Under the pieces are notes generated by a model that saw nothing but the letters and a program-made list of their open reading frames with translations, did not search any database and was not told where the DNA came from. Positions 1 to 11,100 of a stretch of DNA of 64,000 nucleotides are shown here, piece by piece. Every line of letters begins with the position of its first letter. Within the stretch, counting starts at the first letter, position 1. The stretch lies in the NCBI GenBank assembly GCA_020310875.1, contig CM035408.1, forward strand, positions 141,116,407 through 141,180,406, read 5' to 3'. The translations under genes were made by a program, and so were the position numbers. Source of the DNA: Ceratopteris richardii. Lineage: Eukaryota > Streptophyta > Polypodiopsida > Polypodiales > Pteridaceae.

Positions 1-199
1 TGAATAGTAGATGACAAGTGAGAAGTTCGATGGTGACTTCTCCCAAATGGATGAACCAAATGCCTTTAAAGTTTTATACTTTAAGACATACTTTAAGCTG
101 GTTCCAACAAGCTATAGATCATGCAAAATGGTTGAGAACTCATTGAAATATGATCAAACAAAGTTCACTGTTTTGAGTAGTCATAGTAGAGAAGTAGAC

Positions 200-660
200 A
201 TAGATGATCAATGAAGTATATGTATTATGGCACATGATTATACAAGATCATTGGGATTGCAATGGGCTCAATGATAGTGGAATGAGTAAGCTATAGTGTA
301 AGCTACTCAATTCCTACAAAAGCTCAAAGGAGGAGCTCTCAATCAAGCCACACTTTTGTGAGATTTCCAAAGCTTTATTTTATAAGAGTTTTCTTCCAAG
401 TTTGAATTTGAATTCAAACTTGGCTCCCACTAAAAGTGTCTCCTATAAATTAGGAGTTATTCTCTCATTTGTAACTCGTAGCTAATATGCTTCCTACCTC
501 CATGAGATTCAAGCCTTAAGAAGATTCCCTCAAGGATAAAACCTTTTACAATAGTGAATGATTAAATATTACAATCCAATGTTTAGATGCTACATTCAGT
601 GGTTGCACATTTTTTCTTCCATGCCTAGCCAAATGTGAAGGCTTGGACATTTGCACCAAG
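200..660. repeat. LTR-like relic, copia E-type
   Basis: Non-coding AT-rich stretch laid out like the LTR of the copia element at 30.9-37.4 kb. Both have a paired GAATTCAAA-type motif, a following run with 'cctaaaa/actaaaa gtg', and an end reading TTGCACCAA. It stops at about 660, where gypsy coding begins. The similarity was judged by eye and is weak over the first half. Positions 1-199 hold nothing I can name. Confidence 0.3.
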
Positions 661-1880
661 AATGTTAGATTTGCAAGACCAAGAGGGTCAACCAGTTTTT
701 AGAGGCCATGTTGAGGGCATATGTGTCTGAGAGAAAGAGAGATTGGGATAGTATTTGCCAGTAGTTGAGTTTATTTTTTAGATGAACTATGGTGTGAATC
801 CCAATGCTCTCAATACCAAGAAAATTTATAAATAGGCATGCTACAATAATTTCCTAGTGCTTCGGAGTTCTCAGTGAACTTCCAAGCAAATTTATAAATA
901 GCTAATGCCAAGATGTAGCAAGTAGCTGATAGGGCTAAAGAGTATGCTCATTGGAAGAGATCTCCTAGATCCTTTGAGGAGGGAGATAGTGTCTTTCTTC
1001 AGGTACTAGCTAGATCTACTTCACTCTCCACAGGGAAGTGTAGTAAGCTATCACCAGGGTTTTGTGGACCTTGGAAGATAGTTAAAAAGTAAGTGAAGTT
1101 GCATACCAATTAGAGCTTCCTCCAAATTGTAGAGTTCATCCAGTGTTTTTAGGAAGGATAATCTAATAGAACGTATTGTTTCTTTGCAAGAAAGTGATAA
1201 CACATATCACTCTCCAAACATGATATTAGACTGGGGACAGAAGCAATTGAGGAATTGTGTCATACAAGAGAATGTAGTAGCTTGGAGAGGATTACTAATT
1301 ATTGAATCTACTTGGGAATCAGAAGTTCTGGTTCGCCACTACTTTCCCTCATTAATCATTGAGGACAATGATCTTTACAAGGGGGAGAGAGTGTTAGAAA
1401 TTGATCCACAGGGATTAGTGAGTGTTAGATATTGATCCAAAGGGATGAGTGCATTTGATCCACATGGATCATTGATCTAGAGGGATCAGTCCATTTGATC
1501 TAGAGGGATTAGTTCATGTGTGTGCGGGACAAGGGCTAGCTAGTTGAGGTCCCACGCTCGGGGGATACTCTAAGGTACTTTGGTAGTAATGTGAGTACTT
1601 GGCTAGTAATGGGAATAAGTGTTGCATGATGGCCACATGTTCACACTAGACTATTCCAGGTCATTACTATTTTAAGAGTACAAGAGGGTATATATGGATG
1701 GAAGGAGAGTCACACACACATCATTCAAGTAGTTTCCAACATTAAATTATATTCTTCAAAGACCTTACAAATAGTAATCACCAAATGCTAGTTGCCTTAT
1801 CTTTTCTCTGAAGCACTTGGCCAAGGGGTAGAATAAAGTGAAGGCCTAGATAGCATAGAAGAAGAGAATGGAAGTGTATA
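661..1880 (+). mobile_element. Ty3/gypsy chromovirus 3' fragment
   Basis: Broken 3' end of a gypsy element. In order it holds an integrase C-terminal part (residues like EAMLRAYVSERKRDWD near 700-750, then a LSTGKCSKLSP-like segment near 1020-1060), a chromodomain-like tail (to about 1380), a polypurine tract (AAGGGGGAGAGAG ending at 1391) and the start of the 3' LTR at 1392. The LTR appears to run to about 1880. The same polypurine tract and LTR start recur at 34.05 kb. Several breaks; old. Confidence 0.65.
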
Positions 1881-1906
1881 CCTGTTGTGCAATCTGATCT
1901 AGTGAA

Positions 1907-2560
1907 CCCTTGTATGTCAAGCACTTGGACAAATAGCTGCACATTAGATAGCTTTCTGATCTCAATACAAAACTCAAATAGACTTGTTCCTTTAGTGAAT
2001 CAAAGTGGACAAAGATATCTTTCTAACAAGCTATAAATAACTTAATCTGGACAAGTTTTGACTAAGAAATGCAACTAACAAAGATCAACTACCTGTCCAT
2101 ACAAGTATGCTGAAGAATTGAACTTCACTCTAAGACTGATAGCTCCATGAATATATAACCTTTTAGGTCAATATTTGGTATAGAGAAGCTAAACCTAAAT
2201 AGCTTTCCAACAAGCTAAAAATCAATTAATTTGGATGGCTTTTGGTCAGGACATTCAACTGACCAAAATAGACCATCTGAGCATATAAGTATACTAAAAA
2301 GCTAGACTTCACTCTCTGACATATCTCCCAGAATATAACTCCTTTGAATAAGATATTTAAAAAGACAAAGTAAATGAAAAGAGCTTTCCAATAAGCCAAA
2401 AAATAAGCAATTTGGATACATGTTGGTTGGGAAACATAACCAACCAAAATAGACCACCTGTCTACATAAGTATATTGAAAAACTAGAATTCACTCTTTGA
2501 ATGATATATCATAGAATATATAAGTTCTGAAAGAGAAAGTGCATGAGATAAGCTTTCCAA
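1907..2560. repeat. Dispersed repeat with ~190-bp internal period
   Basis: Degenerate tandem-like block. Each unit carries 'gctttccaa(c/t)aagc', then 'aatttgga', 'ctgaccaaaatagacca', 'ataagtat' and 'cttcactct' in fixed order, about 190 bp apart (three units). The block recurs at 28016-28200 plus 29271-29565, where an inverted-repeat element splits it. No coding is convincing. It may be part of a long LTR, since a copia polypurine tract lies at its right at about 3014, but no matching second LTR was found. Positions 2561-2878 hold nothing recognised. Confidence 0.55.
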
Positions 2561-2878
2561 TGAGTGTTTAAACGCAAGAAATGGTTACATATACACTGAG
2601 ATATGAGCTTCACAACAGAGTTGTGTACAAAATGACGTGCAACTAGAAGGAGTGTATGGGAAGATAAAAATGACAAAATGACTAGATTTGACTATTGGGA
2701 GCTCTTGCCTCTTTCTCTCCTTGATTAGAACATGCTCCCACTCCATTTTTATAACCAATGAGCATGTGAAGAAGTTTGAGCCTCCTTCTTAACTCACCAC
2801 TTTGCCCACTACATGCCACTCACTACAAGGAAAATATTGTATATTTTACTCATCGAATTTTGACTAGACTTTTGTTTT

Positions 2879-2923
2879 CTTTTTTTTCTTTTTTTTCTTT
2901 TTTTTCTTTTTTTTCTTTTTTTT
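2879..2923. repeat. (CTTTTTTTT)5 microsatellite
   Basis: Five perfect 9-bp units, followed by further T-rich sequence. Because the unit is a multiple of three, the minus strand reads as an uninterrupted Lys-Lys-Arg run, which makes a spurious open frame joining the neighbouring copia tail. Confidence 0.9.
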
Positions 2924-3010
2924 CGTTTTTCTTCTTTTCCTTTATCTTTATATTTGGTAAATTTATCCAAGAATAGCTCATGTGAAAATGATCTTGTACA
3001 GTTATCGTCA

Positions 3011-3363
3011 ACACTCCCCCTTAAGCTCATTTGGGAGTTATCTTCAACTATGTCCTGCAAATTTATCACATCCTTGAAACCTTTGAGTTTAGAAGCATTC
3101 AAGAACTTTGTAAATATATATGTAACCTGCTCTTTGGTTCTGATGAACTTTATCTCCACATCTTTGCTCAATACCTTCTCTCTTACATAATGGTAGTAGA
3201 CCTCTACGTGCTTGCTCCTTGCACGAAACATCGGATTGCTTGCCAAGTAAATACTTGACATGTTATCATTGTATATAGGGATGGTTCCAACTTGCACTTC
3301 AAGATCAGCCAAAAGCTTTTTAATCCACATTACTTCACATGTGGCAAGTGCTATTCCTCTATG
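3011..3363 (-). mobile_element. Copia RNase H tail and polypurine tract
   Basis: Minus-strand RNase H C-terminal part of a copia element, with the family-typical segments 'WIKKLLADL', 'YNDNMSSIYLASNP' and 'ARSKHVEVYYHYVREK'. It is followed by a polypurine tract (AAGGGGGAGTG on the minus strand, about 3014-3024) and an LTR edge ending CAACA at 3013. This is a truncated fossil; its 5' part is gone. It ends about 120 bp upstream of the BAHD start codon, so retroelement DNA lies almost against that gene's promoter. Confidence 0.75.
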
Positions 3364-3455
3364 AGAAGATAACTATAAGAACAGACTTGCATGCCATCTT
3401 GCAAGCTTGTCTAACGGCGTTTCCTTGAGTACGTTGCCTACGATTGTGTCCAGTG

Positions 3456-3481
<26 letters not shown>
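3456..3481. repeat. (GA)13 repeat at BAHD 5' leader
   Basis: A perfect GA run ends two bases before the ATG at 3484. GA/CT runs are common in plant 5' leaders and core promoters and can bind GAGA-type (BBR/BPC) factors. Whether this one is transcribed cannot be judged here. The distance from the copia relic leaves only about 120 bp of non-retroelement upstream DNA, in which no clear TATA box was seen. Confidence 0.7.
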
Positions 3482-3483
<2 letters not shown>

Positions 3484-3486
<3 letters not shown>

Positions 3487-5397
3487 GAGGTGAAGAGAAG
3501 CATGCATTCCGTCGTATATCCGGCTTCCCCATCATCAGGTGGAGTGATAGAGCTTAGCGGAATAGATCAGATTGCGCAGCGGGTATACACATCCATTCTC
3601 TTCTTCTATGCTGGCCATGCGCCTGTGCAAGAAGCATTACAAGTGCTCAAGGGCTCTCTCTCACAGGCCTTGAGTTTATACTACCCCTTGGCCGGGCGCT
3701 TCAGAGAAAACGTAAATGGAGAACTCGAAATCATATGCAACGATGAAGGTGCATCCTTCTTTGAGGCATGGGTTGACTGTGGCTTCGATCGTTTCCTTCC
3801 GGGTTTTGAATGCTCTCCCGAGTTCAGCATTCTCCTCTGGACGCATCCGCGGATATAACTTCAATTCCGCTTTTGTTAGTTCAGGTACAATTTGTCGCGC
3901 CTTCTCGCTTCTCATTCCTTCTCTCACCCTTTCGAACCCCAATGTAGTTTTCTGTATGCACGAATCCACAAATTCTTCACGTTAGTGCTGTATACAGTCG
4001 CTCGCATGAGTTGAATCAATCTGTCTTTGGGTGTAGTCAACGCCAGCCCAACACAAATAGGGTCAAATGCTACGCTAGTTCCATGAGGATCTGTTTAACT
4101 ATCCATCCAACCTTCCATCTATCCATCTTTCTAGTTTTCGCAACTGGTGCATTATTGGCTTGACGTCATGGCGATTTCTACAGCAATAGGACTTGTTGCA
4201 GCTGGTGCCTTGCTGGGAGGTCCTACATCAGTAGTGCTGTTTGAAGGTTTAAAATCTGTAGTTTCTAACTGATATACACGAGGATAGACATATAAAGAGC
4301 TGGGTGGGTACCTCTTACTGACAGATGCATTTGCTGGCAGTCTACATCTACAAGTATCTCTGAATAGAAATTCAGTTAGTAGGGTTGATCTCATAATAGC
4401 ACCTCACCGTTACATAGAAGCATTCGTAAATTTCATCTTGCTTGCGCTGGATTTGACTCTAACATCCTGTGTTGCATTCCACTGTAGGTTTCTCATTTCG
4501 AATGTGGTCACGTATGCCTGGGTGTTCGACTTCATCACCAAGTCTGTGATGGTTTTTCAGCTTCTCAGTTCTTGAGTTTCTGGGCTTGTCTGGCCAGGAG
4601 AAGCATAGAGATGGCTTCAGATCATGGAGATTCGAAGGTTGACGTCAATGTCCACCATGATCGAAGCGTTCTCAGAGCTAACAATCCGCCTTCCCCGACG
4701 GATGAACACCCTGCCCACTTCCAGGCCACCATGTGTCTCGAAAATCTTCAGTTTTACACCATCCTCCATTGATGATTTGAGAAGACAGGCAAGCTCAGAT
4801 GTTGGTCGAAATCATTCCCGATTTGAAGTGCTCGCTGCACACCTTTGGAGGTGTATCACCCGAGCAAGAGAGCTTGACCCAGAGCAGGAAGTTAGATTTG
4901 GGATGCCAATTGATGGCAGAAAAAGATTGGATCCTCCCTTGCCAGAAGGTTACTTCGGTAATGCAATCTTCTATGGTTACGCATCGTGCAAGGCAGGGGA
5001 ACTTGTTGGGAACTCCCTCTCATTTGCAGCTGATCTGGTGAGAACTGCTGTCGCAAAGGTGGATAATGCACACATGAGGTCAGCCTTGGACTGGATTGCC
5101 AACCAAGAAACTATTAAGTCGATAGTTCCAGCGTACACACCATTCATCGACTTTGCCATGACCAGCTGGTGGAGGTTCCCATTGTATGACCTTGACTTTG
5201 GATGGGGCAATCCTTCACATGTCCGAATCCCACTGTTTGCATTTGATGGAATCGTAGGCCTCTTACCCTCCGCCGCAGGATCAGGGCATGTAGATGCCCT
5301 GGTCGGTCTACAGGCTACGCAGATGCCTAAATTTGAGGAATACATGAGAAATGGATATATGAGAGATGGAGTTGATCAACTTACGCCATTTATCTAA
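3484..5397 (+). pseudogene. BAHD acyltransferase, two exons, frame-broken
   Basis: BAHD enzymes move an acyl group from acyl-CoA to an alcohol or amine in the cytosol; hydroxycinnamoyltransferases (HCT) belong here. Exon 1 (3484-3884) starts MEVKRSMHSV, has LSGIDQIAQRVYTSILFFY near residue 25 and LYYPLAGR near residue 65, and ends PLLLVQ. Exon 2 (4488-5397) begins VSHFECGH, carries the catalytic HHQVCDG (4533-4553), then AAHLWRC, PLPEGYFGN and the structural DFGWG (5194-5208), and ends after MPKFEEYM. Total length of about 436 residues matches the family. Two frame breaks are visible: one base appears missing near 3840 (just before DASADITSIP), and one base appears extra (or two missing) near 4730, before IFSFTPSSIDDL. 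Either this is a recent pseudogene with motifs intact, or the assembly has errors. The substrate cannot be told. Confidence 0.88.
3885..4487 (+). other. BAHD intron, 603 bp, GT-AG, phase 0
   Basis: Donor CAG|GTACAA at 3884/3885 and acceptor CTGTAG|GTT at 4487/4488. Splicing here joins ...PLLLVQ to VSHFECGH in phase. That is the glutamine position upstream of HXXXD where many plant BAHD genes have their single intron. The preserved splice sites argue against a processed copy. No mobile element was recognised inside. Confidence 0.82.
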
Positions 5398-5473
5398 GAA
5401 GGTAAAGAAGAACCCTTTTTTGTTTTTACTCAGGAATCAATGCATCAGAAGATCTTAGAAGGTTCACTCTGAA

Positions 5474-5690
5474 GCTTACCATCGAAACATGAGAAGACCT
5501 GAGCATCACCTCCCTAATGTAGATATTTTTATCTCATCATCACTTGCTCTTTGTGTCATATGAAATTTCAATTAGTAAAGGTATGCTTACCATCGAGATA
5601 TGACATGACTTGAGCTTCACCTTGCTAATGTAGAGTTTTTATTTCACTATCGTTTCCTCTTGTTGTCGTGCCAAATTCGCATCATTATGG
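5474..5690. repeat. 111-bp imperfect tandem duplication, BAHD 3' flank
   Basis: Two units start at 5474 and 5585 with 'gcttaccatcga'. Both continue with 'gag(c/t)(a/t)tcacct', 'ctaatgtaga' and 'tttcctcttg/ttgctcttt'. They lie in the probable 3' untranslated or flanking region of the BAHD gene. A third, weaker echo ('tctcttgttgtcgtacca') lies near 5860. The rest of 5690-6053 is AT-rich with no gene seen. Confidence 0.65.
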
Positions 5691-6053
5691 CTGTGAGTCA
5701 CAAAACGATGTTGCTGAATGGAAATATTAAAATACTCTCAAATCTTTAAAAAATATTCAAATACTCTCAAATCTTTTATAATTTCGCTTCTTCCTTCACG
5801 CTTAAATGAAATAGAGAGAGAATGTCTTGGAAGTTAATGAGAGATTGGAGAAACTTTCTCTTGTTGTCGTACCAAGTGTAAATTAGTAAAGTTATGAAGT
5901 TGTGAGAATTTACATTCACCTGGCTGCCCACCCAATTATGAAAAAATAATAAAAGGAAGAGACTAATGAAAATTACACACAAATCACGCTAAGAATTTAC
6001 AGTACAAGGAGTTTGATTGTAAAAGTAACGAACATGGCTATTCTCCTATACTA

Positions 6054-8288
6054 TGTCGGAGTTTGAGGTCTGTGGAAGCATGCGAATAGCACAAGGAAGA
6101 AGAAGATGAAGAAGAAGCTTGGAACACAGAAAACAATAATGAATGTATTATCAAGTGAATGTACAAAGAAAAGTCACCTGTTAGGGTAATAGGTGTATAT
6201 ACAAGCACGGAAAGGAAACTTCCTAAAGAGGAAAAAAAGTGCCCTAACGGTCCTAAGTGTGTGCACACACATCACTACCGAAATATATCAACAAATCCCC
6301 CTTGGGAGTGATGCGATGAACAAGTAGGTGGCACTTGTATATGGAAGTGCCAAGCTGTGTGGAAAGAGATCATCCCACAAAAGGAAGTAAGCCCAAAGCT
6401 TTGTGGAAAGCTTCAAACTTCTCTTGAGGTAAAGCCTTTGTGAAAATATCTACAATGTGATCATGTCGGAGTACATATGCCAAACTTATCTCTATAGGAG
6501 AGAACGTCTTTGTGACAAAATGATAATGCACCTCAATGTGCTTTGTGCGAGCATGGAACACAAGGTTCCTTGTGAATATCAGTGCATTCTGACTATCAGT
6601 GAAGATGGTAGTGGAAGAAGAGTAACCAACACCTAAATCAAGCAAAAGGCATCTAGGCCACACACACACTCAATAGTTGCTCTAAAAGATTCCCCATACT
6701 CAAACTCACAACTAGAAGTGGTCATAGTGGGCTACTTCTGGTTCAACAAAGATATGCATGATCTATCAAGCATGAAACAAAAACCACTAGTGGCCACACG
6801 AGTTTCATCAAGACTAGCCCTACCTGAGTCAAAAAAAGCATGTAAATCTAGTGCTAATGATCCCTCCTTGGGATAAAATAATACAATTAGCTAGGTACCG
6901 ATCAAGTAGCAAGAAATGCCCACCTTCCAATGCTTGACACTTGGGCAATGAATAAACTTGCTCTTCTGAGAGAGAACAAACTAAATATTAGGTCGAGTTA
7001 TGCATAAGTAAATCAAGCATCCAACAGCCTCCTGGTAGAGAAACGCATCTAATGCATCATGAGCATCATGAAGACACAGCCATAAACTTGTCTCCATAGG
7101 AGTGGCAATAGTTTTGCAATCTTCAAGGCCAAAACACTGCAATAATATGTCAATATATTTTTTTTAACACAGAGCTATTCCTCCATCAACTTGCATAAAT
7201 TAAACACCCAAATAATGAGTCAAAGTACCAAACATCTGAGTCTACTATAGACATACATGGTTCATGAGAAGATAGTGCATAACTACAAATTGTAGTAAAA
7301 ACCAATAATTCATTCTATATAGAATTAGTAGACTTTGTTTTAGATGTAGAGACCTCCACAACAACCAATTCAGCCTTTTTTCTTTGCCTCCTTATAGTGA
7401 GTTTTGGACAACTCTTTATGACATGATCATTTCAACTACAATATATGCAAAAAAAATTATGTTTTTCTACTTTCTAACTGTTTTTCTCTTCCTTTTTGGA
7501 CTATGCACAATGAGGCTATTTCTACTTATTTGTAGATGAGCTCATTTGGCTTTTCTCTTCTAACTAGCTAAGAAATTTTGATTTCCTACACACATGCTCG
7601 ACTTATTCTACCTCAACTAGTCTTCTTGAAACAAAAAAAAAAGACTTACTCCTAAAATGTTAAGGCATTTGGACTGCCCTTCATCATCAATTGAAGAGTA
7701 TAAGAAAAACTCTTATATGAATCTAGAAGACCATTCAGAATGGTCTACACAAGTGAACTGTCTGGCAAGAAACCATCAGCAAAAATCAATTGCTCCTTTG
7801 AATCTTTGATCTTTGTAAAAAATTATCCATAGGATCTATTTCATTCATATGCTCAATATCCAAGTTTTTTTGGATGAAACCAATAGGAGCCTCATTTCTT
7901 GCATCGTACAAAGAGGTGAGTGCATCTCAAGAACCCTTTGTTGTTTTGCAATAGCGAATATGAGGGTACAATTGACACACAAGGCTATCAGTGCATGTGC
8001 CTGAGTATCTCTACCATCCCAACAAAGTTTCTCTACAGTAGATGTAATACAAAGCATAGCATGACAAAAAACATGAACATCATCATCAATAATACCATCA
8101 AGATCACCTTCAATAACTCTATTTGTAGGTCTAGTAGGATGTTTTTCAACACCCTACATAATATTCAACACTACTTTTGCAACCAATACATGACACATCA
8201 TATATGCCCATGATATGTGATTGATGCCATCCAACTTATCCTCAACAACTAACATACAAAATACATCATTCATTTCAGCCATGGCCAT
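6054..8288 (-). mobile_element. Copia element, minus strand, shortened and broken
   Basis: Relative of the element at 45.1-50.2 kb. The 3' LTR is 6054-6293 (TGTCGG...ATCAACA), followed by a polypurine tract (minus-strand AAGGGGGATTT) and RNase H (about 6370-6670, with ARTKHIEVHYHFV). The remaining interior holds parts of RT and of the gag/protease region, reaching the gag start context near 8284. There is no 5' LTR, and the interior is much shorter than in the full copy. It is older than that copy and has many breaks. It abuts, head to head, the plus-strand copy starting at 8289. Confidence 0.8.
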
Positions 8289-10177
8289 TGTTGATATATT
8301 TAGGTAGTGATGTGTGTGAACACTCTAGGACCACCGGGGCACTTTTTTCCCTCTTTAGGAGGTTTTTCCCCCCGGCTTGTGCCTATTGCCCTAAAAGGGC
8401 TACTTATCTTTGTACATTCTCTAGTAATACATTGAGTATTGTGTGTTGTGATCCAAGCTTCTTCTCCTTCCTTGTGCTATTCGCATGTTTCCACAGACGT
8501 CTATCTCCAAGAATTGGTATCAGAGCAGGTCTTTGCTTCATCTAGGGTGCCCTTCACACTCCTTTGGTTGCAGTCTCAAAATCGCGATCTGAGCTCGTTT
8601 CGGCCTCCGAACGCACTATCATAGTGCTTGAGCAAGCTATTTCATCTTTTTGTGCCAAAGGTATATACCAGTTTGGGTTCTCGAGTATAAGCATCTCAAA
8701 GTCTGCTATAGGTCTAGCAGAATTCATCTGGGCAGTTCTGTTCAACTTTTTGAGATACAGTCAATTTTCTACATCAAGGTATTTTAGTTAGCGACCATGG
8801 CTGAAAGTAGTGACATATTCCGTATGTTGGCTGTTGAGGATAAGTTGGATGGTACCAACTACCCATTATGGGCTTATATGATGCGACATGTATTGGTTGC
8901 AAAAGGACTATGGAACATTGTGCAGGGTGTTGAAAAATGTCCTATCACACCTGCAACTATTACAACTGCAAGTACAGAAGCTGAGGCAGAAGGTGTCAAA
9001 GATGATGATATTCTGCATATTCTTGTTCGTGTTGTGGTTTCTGTTGCACCTACTACAGAGCAAATTTGTTGGGATCACAGAGATGCCCAGGCACATGCAT
9101 TGATAGCTTTGTCTGTCAAACATGCCATTATTCCTCACATTCGCTCTTGCAGAACATCTAAGGATGCTTGGGATACACTTACCACATTGTACCAAGCTAG
9201 GAATGAGGCTCGTGTTGCTTACCTCTGAAAACAGTTCGAGAGTGAGCACATGAATGAAGGTGATTCTATGGACTGTTTGTTTACAAAGTTCAAAGACTTG
9301 AAGGAACAGTTGATTTCTGCTGATGAGGTTATACTAGATAGCTCACTTGTGTAGACTGTTCTGAATGGTCTTCCTAATTCATATTAGAGTTTTACTTCTA
9401 CTCTTCAGTTGATGATGAAAGGCAATCCAAATGCCTTGTCATTTGAGGAGTTAGTATGTGTTCTGTTGCAAGAAGATCAGTCCAGGCAAAACAGGTCCAT
9501 TATGCATGTTGCAAATGAATCTTTCCTGGCTAGTCAGAAGGGCAAAGGAAAATGGAGCTCTTCTACTCGTAAGCAAAAATTTTCTAATGCTGCACAATCG
9601 GAAAGGGAAGAAAAAGATGAAAAGAAATAAAAAAAGTAGAAATTGTTTTGCAAGTACTGTATAGGAAATGATCATATCAACTAGAATTGTCCAAAACTAG
9701 TTGGTAAAGAGGCAAAGAAGAAAGAGGCTGGAATGGTTGTTGCAGAGGCCTCTACACGAAAAACAGAGTCTGCTAATCTTGTGCAGGAAGAAGAATGGGT
9801 GTTTACTACTGTTTGCAGTTTTGACCCATCTTCTCATGAGCAGTGCATGTCTATAGTAGACTTAGATGTTTGGTGCTTTGATAGTGGGGCGACCAAACAT
9901 ATTACTTTGCAGCACAGTTTTCTCTCTTCACTCGAGCTTGCCCCTACAGGGAATACTGTTACATGTGCCAACAACTCCTCTTATCCTATTATGGGAGTGG
10001 GTAAGATCATTTTGACTAGTGCTGATGGTAGTTCTTTCACTTTGTCAGATGCTTTGTTTGTGCTAGGGATCAAGAAAAATATGTTATCAGTTTCTGCATT
10101 AGCCAAGATTGGCTTGGTTGTGAAATTTGTTGATGATAGGTGTACAGTTCATGATCTATCAAATGGCGATGTGACTT
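8289..10177 (+). mobile_element. Copia element, plus strand, 5' half only
   Basis: 5' LTR 8289-8512 (TGTTGATAT...), initiator-Met-type primer site TGGTATCAGAGC at 8515-8526, and the gag start at 8797 (MAESSDIFRMLAVEDKLDG). Gag continues with a zinc-knuckle region near 9640-9700 and the protease active-site region (CFDSGATKHIT near 9870-9900). Similarity to the 45-50 kb element ends at about 10177, before integrase. It is a fossil with several breaks, older than the near-identical-LTR copy. Confidence 0.85.
8515..8526 (+). promoter_or_regulatory. Primer-binding site (tRNA-iMet type)
   Basis: TGGTATCAGAGC two bases after the 5' LTR end, complementary to the 3' end of plant initiator methionine tRNA, the usual minus-strand primer of plant copia elements. 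Confidence 0.85.
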
Positions 10178-10613
10178 AGTCTGACCCTTTCTCACAGTAC
10201 TGTGAATATAACGTATAGTTCTTAATCTCATTATGTAGATCTTCATTAAGTTTTTTACTTTTCATTATTGGAAAAACACTAAGCTTCCATTTGAAAATGT
10301 TTACAAGGTAAATTTGTTGATTTCTATTAGAATTGATCTTTCTTTCGTGTTGCTCTGAATATCTACACCAATATCTCAACAAAGACTTAGTATTAATAGC
10401 GTAGGTAATCCTTTTCCAAAAGTAAGGAGTTTCCAGGGGACCTCTCCCATAAGAATGAGAAAGAGTAGGATGGGATTGGTTAGGTATGAGGGAGAGGTGC
10501 ATGCAAATGACAAATCTTAAATAAACACAAAAATGAGTGGCCCAATGGGGATCAAGTCTTTCAGAGTCAAAAGTACTGAGATTGATATAAGCAATGAGCA
10601 GTTTTAGAAACAA
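10176..10613 (-). CDS. Unrecognised 145-aa open frame, possible retroelement relic
   Basis: Open frame of 145 codons in AT-rich DNA. The product has aromatic and basic patches (SERLDPHWATHFC, YFWKRITYAI, KSLLRYWCRY). The W-K-R-I...LLRYWCRY spacing loosely recalls the region after the RT of some LINE-type elements, but no catalytic motif is present and I would not assign it. It starts against the truncated end of the copia copy. Chance or a decayed LINE are both possible. Confidence 0.2.
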   Translation of the reverse strand: MFLKLLIAYINLSTFDSERLDPHWATHFCVYLRFVICMHLSLIPNQSHPTLSHSYGRGPLETPYFWKRITYAINTKSLLRYWCRYSEQHERKINSNRNQQIYLVNIFKWKLSVFPIMKSKKLNEDLHNEIKNYTLYSQYCEKGSD

Positions 10614-10851
10614 AACCTTTTACTTGATTTTTAGGAAAAAAACCAAATGAATAACCTTATTATGAATAAGTAAGGAATAGTGTTGATACAAATCTTTAAA
10701 GGTGTACTAACACATAAAATAAGAGCAGATAGAACTTTCAAAATTTAGGCATACATAGTATCAAACACAAATATTATCAATAATCCAAGAGTCCCTCTTT
10801 AAAAACAAATTAAAGTTAATATAAGAAGAGTAGTATAGGGGAATTTCGACC

Positions 10852-11100
10852 ACCACATCATTTCATGTTCCCTTTTGTTCCAAGAACCACAATGGATTAA
10901 AAACGTGTTGCAGATAATCTCTTCCATTTTATGCCGCTTGTTCGAGCACACAGAACAATGATAAAGGACATTTTGATAACCACATCAACTTTATGTTCCT
11001 TCCTGTTCTAGGAGCAAAGAGGGACAAAGAGCTTGTAGCCTCTAATCTCTTCCATTTAATACCACCTACTCTAGACATAGAGGACAATACTAATAGAAAA
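10852..11100. repeat. ~127-bp degenerate tandem duplication
   Basis: Units start at 10852 and 10979 with 'accacatca'. They share '(t)ttatgttcc', 'cttcctgttct'-like and 'aatctcttccat' blocks in the same order. No gene recognised. The surrounding 10614-12050 is AT-rich with only short open frames; I see nothing else there. Confidence 0.5.

Noticed and set aside
2809-3330. Long minus-strand frame with a Lys/Lys/Arg run resembling a nuclear-localisation domain
   Set aside because: The run is the 9-bp (CTTTTTTTT) microsatellite read in frame; the rest is a copia RNase H tail.
3716-3985. Alternative frame in BAHD exon 1 and intron as its own gene
   Set aside because: It is an out-of-frame shadow of exon 1 that reads through the splice donor; no family resemblance.
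4572-4772. Separate small gene in the BAHD region
   Set aside because: It is the 5' part of BAHD exon 2 (it follows HHQVCDG) in the frame used before the second frame break.
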